The notes: generated by a model from the sequence alone, not told the origin. A stretch of DNA of 64,000 bases from Bordetella avium (GCF_034424645.1 NZ_CP139969.1:2852001-2916000); one strand, 5' to 3'; shown: positions 42,429-51,529, counted from the first letter of the stretch. A program made the numbers and translations.

Positions 42429-42708
42429 ACGCGGCCGCTTTTACGGCCATTTATAGAAAGGCGTCAATGCCGCGCGCATTCCTATCCTTGCAACAAGGTG
42501 CTCCACACATCGTCGGATAATGATGCACCCCTCTTAATTGAGACCTATTTTTTGCGGCGTTTGACGGGTCTTAGCGGACATTTACCTAATCTTGCACATC
42601 CCTCTCAGGATTCTCGAGATAACGCTTTCACTAGCAAAGGTAATCGTCATAATTCAGGCCTCTCCGGTCCCCTTCAACCCGCCGTCCCCTGCGTCGCTCA
42701 CGCGCAAA
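42429..42708 (+). promoter_or_regulatory. upstream region of the phase-variable autotransporter
   Basis: A 280-base AT-richer stretch. TTGACG at 42561-42566 with CCTAAT at 42585-42590 (18-base spacer) is the best promoter pair. ATTCCTA at 42478-42484, about 77 bases further upstream, resembles a single BvgA heptad (TTTCCTA), but one heptad is weak evidence. TTG at 42592 is in frame with the signal peptide; if the promoter call is right it lies too close to be the start. Confidence 0.35.
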
Positions 42709-45692
42709 ATGCTGGCTGGCCTCTTTTTATCGGCCCCGCTCTATCTGCACATTCCGATGGCTTTGGCCGCTGACGGCGCTCAGCCCGCTGCTCAAGTCGG
42801 TGAAAAAGACGAGCAGGAAGCTGGCGACCAGGCCAAAAACGGTGAGGCCGCCGGGAATCATGATGCTGGCGCTCAAGAAGAAGACAAGGACAAAGCTGAC
42901 GGGGCCAAAGCAGAAGGAGACAAGAGCCAGGATCATCAAGACCAGGGCGAACATGAGCAGCAGGGCACTGCGAGCGACGGCGACACCCATACCGGGATGG
43001 GGGGGGGGGATACCCTACCACGCCAAATATCATAGATAAAAAAATCGTTGATAAATCAGAGTCTATTACCTCCTCTTCGTCCGCATCAGACTCGCTTATC
43101 GACAAGCTAGAGATCCAAAACGGCCACCTCTTGATCGAGGGTGATACCGTCATGCCCCGTGCGACCGGCGACGCAACCCTCACCAGCACAGAAACAGGTC
43201 CCGCCACGCTCACGGTGACCGGTGGCGCCACGCTCACCATCGAAGGCGCGACGACAGCGACAGGCGCCAACGGTCATCCCGCCCTGGTGGAAGTCGAGAA
43301 GGGCGCCAAACTGGACCTGCAAAAGCCCGCCAGCTTCGAAAACGCCAGCATCACCGTCAGCGGCACCGGCTCGAAACTGGACATGAAGCAGGCCGAACTG
43401 AAAAACCAGGCTACGCTTTCCGTCACCAAGGGCGCCATGCTCACGCTCACTGCAGACGCGACGGCAGACGATGGCAACGGCGGCGATCTGAAAATGTCGG
43501 GCCAGGAAAACGACGCATCGTCAGTGCTGGTTGATGGATCGACGCTCTATGCCACCAGCCTGACCTCGGGCCCGGGCATGGCAAGCATCACCGTGCAAAA
43601 CGGGGCGAAGGTCGTCATCGGCTCCAACAACGGAGCGACGGCAAGCATAAGCCTGAATGCCAAGCCCCAGGCGGCAGCAGCGGCCGCTGAACCCGCCGCC
43701 CTGAACGTGAAGGAGGTGCTCAAACCGAAAGCCAGCCTGCTCGTTACCGGCCAGAACTCCACGCTGGATGCCACCGGCATTACCGCCGGCGACAAGGTGA
43801 ATATCACCCTGCAAAACAGCGCAAAGCTGGAACTGGGCAAGTACGGCCTGGACTTCCAGGGCAAGGACAGCAAACTGATCATCGGCGGCGAAAGCGCCGC
43901 AGCCGCGCCGGGTTTTCTCGATAGCAGTGAAAAAGGCGTCAAATTCAGTGGCGACGACACGCAACAAGCCATCGTCTTCAACCACAGCGACAACAGCGGC
44001 AGCTATGTATTCGAGCCCAGCATTACGGGCAAGGGCGCAGTGCTGCAACAAGCGGGCTATACCGTGCTGAACGGCCAGACGCTTGAAGGCAAAACCACCG
44101 TGACCGGCGGCACGCTGGATGCGCGTCAGAGCCACCTCTCTGGCGGCGCAGAAGTACAAGGCGGCCTGCTGAGCATGAGCGCAGGCACACTGGGCAACAC
44201 CTTTGTGACCAATAATGGGCAAATAAAAGTGCACGGCCCCGTTGCTGTCACGGGCACTTTTTCGCTTGCCGGCGGCACCACGCTGGGCGTGACAATCGAC
44301 GACCAGACCGACCCCGCTCAGGCGCAGGTCAAAGCCACGGGAAACGTTATCGTCACGGGCGCCAATCTCCACGTCGACGCCAAGCCTGGCGTCAAAATCG
44401 GCGAAGCCTACACCCTGCTGGAAGGCAGTTCGCTGACTGGCACGTTCAAGGACACGACCATAGACAGCAATATGGCCTACTTGACCAGCAAGGTCGGCTA
44501 CACCGACAAGACTGCCAACGTCACCTTCAGCCAGAACGGCGACCTTGCCTCACTCGCCGAAACCCGCAATGCAGCCGCTGCGGGCAGGGCGCTGGAAACG
44601 CTGCCGCATGATAGCGAGTTGTATCAGCACGTGCTGACCCTGCCGAAAGGCGCGCCAGGCGCAGCCCTGCAGGCCCTGTCCGGCGATAGTGCGCTCGGCA
44701 TGAACGCCGCCCTGCAAACCATGGCTATTTCGGCGCCGCAAATCAACGTGCCCATGACGATTCTGCATCGCAACCTCACGGCCGGCCTGCGCGCCGGGGC
44801 GCCGCTGGCCCAGGGCTCGGGCACCTATCCTGCCGCAGCCTTGCCGTCTTCGGCGGCTCAGCCGATGTGGGCGGAAGTGGTCGGCAATTGGCAGCGCGAC
44901 AAGGGCAACGCCAGCAATCCCGGCATGCGGGCCAGCAACTATGGCCTCTATATCGGCGCGGACCATGCCATCGGCAAACAATGGCGGCTGGGCGCGGCGG
45001 TGGGATATTCCAATACCCATGTCAACATCAACAATCGTTCGGCCAGCGGCTCGATCGACAACTACAGCCTGTCGCTCTATGGCGGCCGAGGCTGGGACGC
45101 GGGCAACGGCCGATTGAACCTCATGCTCGGCACGGCTTACACCTGGCATGACATCGGCACCTCCCGCAATATGGCGGCGGCGCTGCTGCCCGAGACCCTG
45201 ACCGCCGACTACGGCGCCAGCACCGCGCAGCTCTTTGGCGAAGTAGGTTATCTGATGCCCTTGTCGAGCAAGGCCAGCGTTGAGCCCTATCTCGGCCTGT
45301 CGTGGAACAATCTGCGCACCCGCGCCTTCGATGAATCGGGCGGAACCGCTGCCCTCAGCGGCCAAGCGACGAACCAGCACTCCCTGACCACCACGCTGGG
45401 GCTGCGCAGCCAGTGGAAATATGAGTTGGGCAAGACCCAGGGCGTGCTGCGGGCGGGTGTCGGTTACCGCAATCTCAGCGGAGACCTCACCTCGCGCGGC
45501 AAAGTGGCCTTTAACGGCAGTCAATCCTTCTCCATCAATGGCAATGCCATCGCACGCAGTACCGGCTTGGTGGAAATCGGCACCGATCTGGCCGTCAGCC
45601 GCAATGGCACGCTGGCGCTGAACTACGCTGGCGAGTTCGGCGAAGGCAATACCCAGCACACCGCCAAGATCCAGGCGCGCTGGGCCTTCTAA
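42709..45692 (+). CDS. phase-variable autotransporter (type Va), currently out of frame
   Basis: Two frames joined at a G11 tract (42999-43009). Frame one, from the ATG at 42709, encodes a signal sequence (MLAGLFLSAPLYLHIPMALA, with LTRK just before it if an earlier start is used). A highly charged Glu/Asp/Lys/Gln region follows; this frame stops at 43035 with G11. The other frame runs from 42957 to 45692. One extra G would join them through poly-Gly into YPTTPNIIDKK. The passenger is a pertactin-like beta-helix with repeated TGGATLTI/NGQTLEGKTTVTGGTL units. The barrel spans roughly the last 270 residues (PMWAEVVGNWQRD onward) and ends in the classic terminal Phe (IQARWAF). Likely adhesin. 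Confidence 0.85.
42999..43009 (+). repeat. poly-G tract (G11), probable phase switch
   Basis: Eleven consecutive G's between GGGAT and ATACCC. Frame arithmetic shows G12 (or G9, G15) puts the signal peptide in frame with the passenger and barrel, while G10 and G11 do not. Confidence 0.9.
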
Positions 45693-45702
45693 GCCGCGAA
45701 AC

Positions 45703-45737
45703 TGGCGGCCAGGCCTGTGCTAGGGCGCTGGCCGCCA
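45703..45737. terminator. inverted repeat after the autotransporter
   Basis: TGGCGGCCAG / CTGGCCGCCA, a perfect 10-bp stem with a 15-base loop, 10 bases after the stop. No T tract follows, so its terminator role is uncertain. Confidence 0.4.
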
Positions 45738-45749
45738 CAAAAATGCGCT

Positions 45750-46130
45750 GGGGACAGGGTGGCGACCGCCACCCTGTCATGACGGCGTTATACCCATCGC
45801 GCACTGACGCCAGGCTAATGAGCACGGCGCTGGCGGCCATCAGCCCGGCCCTCACAGGAACGCGGTCTGGTCACACCAAGATTGCTCCGCCCTCCCTCAG
45901 CTCGAGCAGGATCACCATCGGCACGCATGAAGGGCCAACGGGTCGCCCATCCAGCCACCTGCCAACCCTCCCCATCAACTTGGGCCCTAGGTCAGTGCCG
46001 CCCAAATGCGACGTTCATCCATCGTGCGCCTCGACCACCTGGCGCTGCATCTCGGGCAGGGCGGTGTTGCCAAAGGCCGTGACGCCCACGTAAAAAACGT
46101 GTAGAAAAGCCGGCTAACTGGGCGGCGCGA
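45750..46130 (-). pseudogene. possible chromate-transporter (ChrA-family) remnant
   Basis: No intact gene lies in this ~560-base gap. Broken minus-strand frames spell LHVFYVGVTAFGNTALPEMQRQVVEAH, which resembles the ChrA N-terminus (F..G..AFG...P..QREVVE.H), then GWQVAGWATRW and, further on, VRAGLMAASAVLISLA, like the ChrA block GLRPAVVGLIAAA. The pieces lie in the right order but in different frames with stops between. The resemblance is by eye only. Confidence 0.3.
45753..45778. repeat. perfect hairpin
   Basis: GACAGGGTGGC-GACC-GCCACCCTGTC, an 11-bp perfect stem with a 4-base loop, close behind the previous inverted repeat. No T run. Could be a second transcription or processing barrier. 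Confidence 0.45.
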
Positions 46131-46254
46131 GAGGGACTGTCGGCCCGTAGATCTCGGGTGGGCTGAATTCGAATCATGGCGGCAAACTGGCGGTGCGCCG
46201 CTGCGATCTGCGCTTACCGTAGAATCGCGGACTGTTTTTCTCCGCCCACGCCTC

Positions 46255-47103
46255 ATGTCCCGCTCCCCGCTCTACCCGGTTGTTCTGCTCCTGATCGCCA
46301 TGGCCTCGCTGCAAGGCGGCGCCGCGCTGGCCAAATCCCTGTTTCCCGCCGTGGGCGCGCAGGGCACTGCCGCGCTGCGGCTGTTCTTCTCGGCACTCAT
46401 TTTGCTGCCCCTGCTCAAACCCTGGCGTCTGAGGCTGGATGCCCGCGGCTGGCGGGATGTCGCGCTCTATGGCTTGACACTGGGCGGCATGAACCTGATG
46501 TTCTATATGGCGCTGCGCACGGTGCCGCTGGGCATCGCCGTGGCGTTGGAATTCACCGGCCCCTTCGCCGTAGCCGTGCTGACGTCGCGCCGTTTGAAAG
46601 ATTTTGCCTGGATTGCGCTGGCCGCCGCTGGCCTGCTGGCCCTGATTCCTCATGGCACCAACCTGAGCTCGCTGGACCCGGTGGGAGTGGGCTATGCCCT
46701 GGCGGCCGGTCTGTGCTGGGCGCTTTATATCGTGTTCGGGCAGCGGGCCGGCCTGCGCTACGGCTCGCGCACCGTGGCGCTGGCCGCCAGCATTGCTGCC
46801 CTGGGCGTGCTGCCCTTCGGCCTGGCGCACGCCGGGGCAGCGGCGATGTTCGCACCGGCTCTGCTGCCCTGGGCCATCGCCGTGGCCATTCTCTCGAGCG
46901 CCCTGCCCTATGTGCTGGAGATACAGGCCCTGAGCCGCCTGCCGGCCCGCACTTTTGGCACGCTGCTAAGCCTGGAGCCCGTTTTCGGCGCCCTGTCAGG
47001 GCTGTTTTTCCTGGGTGAAGCGCTCAACACACAGCAATGGCTGGCCGTAGGGGCCATCGTGCTCGCCTCGGCCGGCATTACGGCCAGCAATCGACGAGGT
47101 TAG
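46255..47103 (+). CDS. RhtA-like EamA transporter (amino acid exporter)
   Basis: 282 residues, ten predicted helices. The blocks VPLGIAVALEFTGPFAVAVLTSRR and LSSALPYVLEIQALSRLPARTFGTLLSLEPVFGALSGLFFLGE match the RhtA (threonine/homoserine exporter) branch of EamA permeases. Substrate is inferred only. 61 bases ahead of the SDR gene on the same strand. Confidence 0.82.
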   Translation: MSRSPLYPVVLLLIAMASLQGGAALAKSLFPAVGAQGTAALRLFFSALILLPLLKPWRLRLDARGWRDVALYGLTLGGMNLMFYMALRTVPLGIAVALEFTGPFAVAVLTSRRLKDFAWIALAAAGLLALIPHGTNLSSLDPVGVGYALAAGLCWALYIVFGQRAGLRYGSRTVALAASIAALGVLPFGLAHAGAAAMFAPALLPWAIAVAILSSALPYVLEIQALSRLPARTFGTLLSLEPVFGALSGLFFLGEALNTQQWLAVGAIVLASAGITASNRRG

Positions 47104-47164
47104 CGCGGTTTGCATCCCGAAGGCGCCCCTGCTCAAATAAGTGACTCACAAACAGGGAGCAGAC

Positions 47165-47869
47165 ATGAACCAGCAGAAAATCGCCATCATCACAGCCGGG
47201 GGCAGCGGCATGGGCGCAGCCGCCGCACGCAAACTCGCGGCCGAGGGGTTTCAAGTGGCGATTCTGTCGTCCTCGGGCAAGGGCGCAGCTCTGGCGGAAG
47301 AACTGGGTGGGCTGGGCGTGACCGGCTCCAATCTTTCGGCCGAGGACATCGCCCGTCTGGTGCAAGCCACCATGCAGCGCTGGGGCCGCATCGACGCCGT
47401 GGTCAACAGCGCCGGCCACGGCCCCAAGGGCAAGCTGTTGGAAATCAGCGATGCCGACTGGGCCCTGGGCATGGACTACTACCTGCTGAACGTGGTGCGT
47501 ATCACGCGCCTGGTGGCGCCCATCATGCAGGCCCAGCGCAGCGGCTCGATCGTCAATATTTCCACCTACGCGACCTTTGAACCCGAAGCGGCCTTCCCGA
47601 CCTCGGGGGTGTTCCGCGCCGGGCTGGCGGCCTTCGCCAAGCTGTTTGCGGATGAGTATGCCGCCGCCAATGTGCGCATGAACAACGTGCTGCCCGGCTT
47701 TATCGACAGCCTGCCCGAGAAAGATGACCGGCTTGCGCGCATCCCGATGGGCCGCTACGGCCGCGCCGACGAGGTCGCCGATCTGATCGCCTTCCTGGCT
47801 TCGGACAAATCAAGCTACATCACCGGCCAGAATATCCGTATCGACGGGGGCATCACCCGTTCGGTCTGA
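47165..47869 (+). CDS. atypical short-chain dehydrogenase/reductase family protein
   Basis: 234 residues from the ATG at 47165, preceded by AGGGAGCA. The Rossmann glycine loop is a variant (ITAGGSGMGAAAA), NSAG is present (VVNSAGHG), and the C-terminus has the usual SDR ending (ITGQNIRIDGGITRS). Where the catalytic YxxxK belongs, the protein reads SGVFR (STYATFEPEAAFPTSGVFRAG), so both Tyr and Lys are replaced. It may bind a dinucleotide without classical SDR chemistry. Confidence 0.85.
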   Translation: MNQQKIAIITAGGSGMGAAAARKLAAEGFQVAILSSSGKGAALAEELGGLGVTGSNLSAEDIARLVQATMQRWGRIDAVVNSAGHGPKGKLLEISDADWALGMDYYLLNVVRITRLVAPIMQAQRSGSIVNISTYATFEPEAAFPTSGVFRAGLAAFAKLFADEYAAANVRMNNVLPGFIDSLPEKDDRLARIPMGRYGRADEVADLIAFLASDKSSYITGQNIRIDGGITRSV

Positions 47870-47878
47870 GAGGGGTCA

Positions 47879-48676
47879 TCAGTTCAGTTGCCGGTAGATG
47901 CTCTCGGCTAGACGCAGCAGCTCTTCGCGCGGAACCTCGCCCGACAAGGCATAGCCCAGACGCCCCTCGATCCAGTAAAACACGCCCACCGGCCCGTCCT
48001 GCATATAGCGGAACGCGGCCGTTTCGCCTTTGGCTTCGTGAGTGACATAGAGCGTCAAACGCTGACCGGCGGCGGAGCTATACATGAGTTGCGCCACGGC
48101 CCCCTGTCTGCCCGGCAGCACCCGGCCGCCCACCAGCTCATAGCCCGCCGCAGTGAGAACAGGGGCATGAACCTGTTTGCCCAGCCGGCGCGTCAGCCAG
48201 GTGACCATGGCCTGTTCCTGATCGGCGCCGACCTCCACGGGACGCCGCATATCCGAGGCGAACACGGCATGCGCCACGGCCGCCCGCTGTGCAAAGCCGC
48301 CGCTGTCCATCGCCTGCGCAAGCTGAGTGCGCTGCATATGGGCGTCGAAAGCGCCCCGCGCCAGCCAGGCCGCAGCGCCACTGCTCACGGCGATCAACAG
48401 GCCGGCCGCCAGCGCCCAGCCCCAGTTGCGACGCGGCGCCGCACGCAAGGGCAGGCGCAAAGGCAAGGGCTCATCCAGCACGCCCTTCAGGTGCTCGCGC
48501 AACAGGCGTTTCTGTTCTATCCATTGCTGCACCTGCTCGCGGGCCGCGGCATTACCGGCCAGATAGGCTTCGACCAGGCTGCGCCGCGCGGGAGGCAACA
48601 GCCCATCGGCGTAGGCGTGCAGATCCGCCTCGGCGATAGGCGCGCCGGGCGGCGGCAGGATTAGGTCGTCGTTCAT
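47879..48676 (-). CDS. anti-sigma factor (transmembrane)
   Basis: 265 residues from the ATG at 48676, which overlaps the sigma gene stop. The N-terminal part resembles RsiW-type anti-sigma domains (ADLHAYADGLLPPARRSLVEAYLAGN) but lacks the HxxxCxxC zinc motif. One membrane helix lies near residues 84-106 (WGWALAAGLLIAVSSGAAAWLARG), with a periplasmic C-terminal domain. Likely holds the ECF sigma factor at the membrane until an envelope signal arrives. Confidence 0.82.
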   Translation of the reverse strand: MNDDLILPPPGAPIAEADLHAYADGLLPPARRSLVEAYLAGNAAAREQVQQWIEQKRLLREHLKGVLDEPLPLRLPLRAAPRRNWGWALAAGLLIAVSSGAAAWLARGAFDAHMQRTQLAQAMDSGGFAQRAAVAHAVFASDMRRPVEVGADQEQAMVTWLTRRLGKQVHAPVLTAAGYELVGGRVLPGRQGAVAQLMYSSAAGQRLTLYVTHEAKGETAAFRYMQDGPVGVFYWIEGRLGYALSGEVPREELLRLAESIYRQLN

Positions 48677-49197
48677 GGTTTGATGCGATGCAAAGAAGCG
48701 GAGACGCGAGGCGCGGCCGTATCGGCCAGCATGGCCGCCAGCTTTTCGCGCGCCCGGGACAGACGTGACATGACGGTGCCCAGCGGCACATCCAGCACGC
48801 GCGCAGCCTCCTGATAGCTGAATTCTTCCACCGAAACCAGCAGGATGACGGCGCGCAGATCGGGAGTCAGCCGGGCCAGACATCGATCCAGATCGCGCAC
48901 CTCCAGGCCGTCGTCCTGAGTAGGCCGGATAGGAAGCTCCGGTATATCGGCGTCGGTCGCGAACTCGGGCTGGCGCTTCTGCGCGCGCAGCCCGTCGATG
49001 AAATGATTGTGCATGATCCCGAACATCCAGGCGCGCAGTTCGCCACGCCGCTGCCAGCGTGAATAACGGCTCCAGGCGCGCTCCAGGGTGTCTTGCACCA
49101 GATCATCGGCCCGGTCGCGGTCTCCGGTCAGTCCGCGGGCATAACGCCGCAGACTGGGGATGCAGGCCACGATCAGGGCTTCGATTTCACCGGACAT
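48673..49197 (-). CDS. ECF-family RNA polymerase sigma factor
   Basis: 174 residues. Region 2 includes DLVQDTLERAWSRYSRWQRRGELRAWMFGIMHNHFID, and region 4 has LVSVEEFSYQEAARVLDVPLGTVMSRLSRAREKL with its HTH. It starts 13 bases after the COG4315 protein gene and overlaps the anti-sigma gene. An ECF-type promoter sequence ahead of the operon suggests autoregulation. Confidence 0.9.
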   Translation of the reverse strand: MSGEIEALIVACIPSLRRYARGLTGDRDRADDLVQDTLERAWSRYSRWQRRGELRAWMFGIMHNHFIDGLRAQKRQPEFATDADIPELPIRPTQDDGLEVRDLDRCLARLTPDLRAVILLVSVEEFSYQEAARVLDVPLGTVMSRLSRAREKLAAMLADTAAPRVSASLHRIKP

Positions 49198-49209
49198 GGG
49201 AAGGCAGGC

Positions 49210-49584
49210 TCAGGGCTTCACAAGATGCCAGACGTTCTTGAAATTATCGCCCGTTTTGTCGCCGGCCTTGGTGTCCTTCGCGAAATAATAAAGCGGCTTG
49301 CCCCGGTAAGCCCATTGCTTGGCGCCATCGTCACGCGTCACGATGGACCAATCCCCCAGGGCTTGCGCGCCGGCGGTGGCCATCAGGGGTGGCCATGCCT
49401 TGGCGCAAGCGTCATTGCAGACACTTTTGCCACTGCCGCTGACGTCATTGTCAAAGGTGTAAAGCGTCATGCCTTTGGCATCAACCAAGATGCCGGACTC
49501 GGTTTTGGCAGGCGACTGGGCGTGAGCGCCGCCGGCCAACAGGCTCAGACTCACGAGGGCCAGCGCTGCGTAATGTCGTTTCAT
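49210..49584 (-). CDS. secreted protein with COG4315/PF03640 repeats
   Basis: 124 residues from the ATG at 49584 (AAGGAG before it), with a signal peptide MKRHYAALALVSLSLLAGGAHA. Two repeats of the family pattern follow: GMTLYTFDNDVSGSGKSVCNDACAKAWPPL and KQWAYRGKPLYYFAKDTKAGDKTGD. Function unknown. First gene of the sigma operon, so it is probably a product of its own regulon. Confidence 0.88.
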   Translation of the reverse strand: MKRHYAALALVSLSLLAGGAHAQSPAKTESGILVDAKGMTLYTFDNDVSGSGKSVCNDACAKAWPPLMATAGAQALGDWSIVTRDDGAKQWAYRGKPLYYFAKDTKAGDKTGDNFKNVWHLVKP

Positions 49585-49619
49585 GGTCGTACTCCTTGAA
49601 GTAAGGGGGCATACCAAGC

Positions 49620-49649
49620 TATCGACGACGGCAAGACCTCGAATATTCC
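49620..49649 (-). promoter_or_regulatory. candidate ECF-type promoter
   Basis: On the minus strand GGAATAT, a 15-base spacer, then CGTCGATA, about 35 bases ahead of the start of the secreted-protein gene. GGAA...CGTC with this spacing is the common ECF pattern. Confidence 0.5.
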
Positions 49650-49676
49650 CTGAACGATGAAAAAACCTCCCCCATC

Positions 49677-51494
49677 TTACTCAGGCGTCGGGCAAGGGTC
49701 CGCCCTCAACCCGTTCAGAAAGGCGCGCCAACCGCCAAACGCCGTGATGTCGCGAGCGCCCTGCACCGCATAAGGCTCGCAGATAAACCCTTTGACCTCG
49801 CGGCCATCTATCAAGGTCAGCGTGCCGATGCCCAGCGGGGCGGGAATCTCGGCCACAAAGCTGCCAAAGGCCGAGAGCGGCATATCCCAAAGCTCGACCG
49901 CGATGGGCGCCCCGCCCTCTCGCATCTTGACTAGACCGGGCTTGGGCGGCGCCGTGTCGGCCAGAGCATAAAGACGGTAATCGCCCGCGGTGCAGGTCTG
50001 CTCGACGCGCTTCGCGCCACGTGAAATCAGCTGGTGGTTCAAGGGCATCCCGGTCAGATGCGCTCCTACCACGGCCAGACGCACGCTGTCCTCCGTCGCA
50101 GACAGCGCGCGGGCGCTGGCGGGCAAGCGCTGACCCGTCGCCCCCAGGGGCAGATTCAGAGTCTCTTGCCAGCGCTGCCCGAACGCCGCCAGCGCGTGAT
50201 CCTGCCAGGCCAGGCCGATAAGCGTGATCCCGGCAGGCAGGCCGTCCGCGCGCAAACCCGCCGGCAGCGCCAACGCGCTGAGATCGGCCAGATTGGTGAA
50301 GTTGGTATAGATGCCCAGACGCGAATTCAAGCTCAGCGGATCAGCCAACAGTTGCGCGATGGTGTAAATAGAGGGCGTGGTCGGCACGACCAGGGCATCG
50401 AATCCTGCCAGGGTTTCTTGAATGCGCCGGGCCAATTCGGCCCGACGGTATTCGGCGGTGAAGGCGTCGACGGCGCTGTATTGCCCGGCCTGTTCGACAA
50501 TGCCGCGCACCACGGGATGCATGGCGCCGGGATGGCTTTGCAAGACTGCCCGCGATGCCACGAAACGCTCGGCCACCCAGGGGCCCTGATAAAGCAGCTC
50601 GGCTAATTCGGCAAAGGGCGAGAAATCCACGGCTTGGATGCTTGCGCCCATCGACCGCAAGCGCTCGAGCGCGGCCTCATGGACTTCGCGAGCCAGGGCG
50701 TCGCCATAAAACTCCGTATCGGCCGGCACGGCAAAACGCGGCGGCGTATGCCAAGGACGACGCAGGCCTACGGGTTCGGCGCGGGAATAGGGGTCGAGAG
50801 CGTCGTAGCCGCCCGCGATGTCCGCGACGGTCAGCGCATCCTCCACCGTCAGCGCAAAGATTGAAACGCAATCCAGGGTGCGGCAGGCCGGCACTACGCC
50901 CGCCGTGCTCAACCAGCCGCGTGTGGGCTTAAGCCCGACGATATTGTTGAAGGCTGCCGGCACCCGTCCGGACCCGGCGGTGTCCGTGCCCAGCGCAAAA
51001 GGCACCAGACCACGCGCGACGACCGAGGCCGAACCGGAACTCGACCCACCGCTGATATAGCGCTCATCGAAACTGTTGGCGACCGGACCATGCGGTGAGC
51101 GCGTGCCCACCAGACCCGTGGCGAACTGATCGAGATTGGTTTTACCCAGCAGGACGGCCCCTGCCGCCCGCAAACGCGCAACGACCGTGGCGTCCGCCTC
51201 AGCTTGATAGGCAAAGGCCGGACAGGCCGCCGTGGTGGGCCATCCGGCTGCGTCGATATTGTCCTTGACCGCGAAGGGCACACCATAAAGCGGCAGATTG
51301 CGCATATCGCCACCGGCCGCCCTCAGGCGTCCCTCCAGCTCGCGCAATTGCGCATCCAGCCGTGGGATGCGCGTGATCCAGGCATTGTCCGCAAGCGGCA
51401 CGGCAAGCAGCGACTCGGGTGTGGCGCCCTCCCGATAGGCCTGACGCCAGTGCGCCAAGGTCCAGCCCTGAGTGGATACGACGGAATCATTCAT
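49677..51494 (-). CDS. atzF: allophanate hydrolase (amidase-signature family)
   Basis: 605 residues from the ATG at 51494, preceded by GAGGACTCCCGC. The amidase triad is present: Lys in AVKDNIDAAGWPTT, cis-Ser in ISGGSSSGSASVV and nucleophile Ser in GTDTAGSGRVPAAF. The C-terminal ~170 residues form the second domain of AtzF-type enzymes (VVGAHLTGMPLNHQL onward). It splits allophanate to ammonia and CO2 in urea or s-triazine breakdown. No urea carboxylase gene is adjacent in the window. A perfect palindrome lies in its leader. Confidence 0.92.
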   Translation of the reverse strand: MNDSVVSTQGWTLAHWRQAYREGATPESLLAVPLADNAWITRIPRLDAQLRELEGRLRAAGGDMRNLPLYGVPFAVKDNIDAAGWPTTAACPAFAYQAEADATVVARLRAAGAVLLGKTNLDQFATGLVGTRSPHGPVANSFDERYISGGSSSGSASVVARGLVPFALGTDTAGSGRVPAAFNNIVGLKPTRGWLSTAGVVPACRTLDCVSIFALTVEDALTVADIAGGYDALDPYSRAEPVGLRRPWHTPPRFAVPADTEFYGDALAREVHEAALERLRSMGASIQAVDFSPFAELAELLYQGPWVAERFVASRAVLQSHPGAMHPVVRGIVEQAGQYSAVDAFTAEYRRAELARRIQETLAGFDALVVPTTPSIYTIAQLLADPLSLNSRLGIYTNFTNLADLSALALPAGLRADGLPAGITLIGLAWQDHALAAFGQRWQETLNLPLGATGQRLPASARALSATEDSVRLAVVGAHLTGMPLNHQLISRGAKRVEQTCTAGDYRLYALADTAPPKPGLVKMREGGAPIAVELWDMPLSAFGSFVAEIPAPLGIGTLTLIDGREVKGFICEPYAVQGARDITAFGGWRAFLNGLRADPCPTPE

Positions 51495-51509
51495 GCGGGA
51501 GTCCTCAGT

Positions 51510-51529
51510 GGTATACATGTGGGTATACC
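51510..51529. promoter_or_regulatory. perfect palindrome ahead of atzF (candidate operator)
   Basis: GGTATAC-ATGTGG-GTATACC, two perfect 7-base arms around 6 bases, 16 bases before the atzF start. GTATAC arms are typical of GntR-family operators; no such regulator is nearby in the window. Confidence 0.55.

Noticed and set aside
42727..42990. A minus-strand frame that looks like a hydrophobic membrane protein
   Set aside because: It is the antisense of the Glu/Asp/Lys-rich spacer of the autotransporter; acidic and lysine codons read backwards give Leu, Val and Phe. It has no ribosome site and the plus strand has the signal peptide.
45743..46093. A 116-codon plus-strand gene in the gap after the autotransporter
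   Set aside because: Pro/Ser/Thr/Arg composition typical of a non-coding frame; the reverse strand shows more protein-like fragments.
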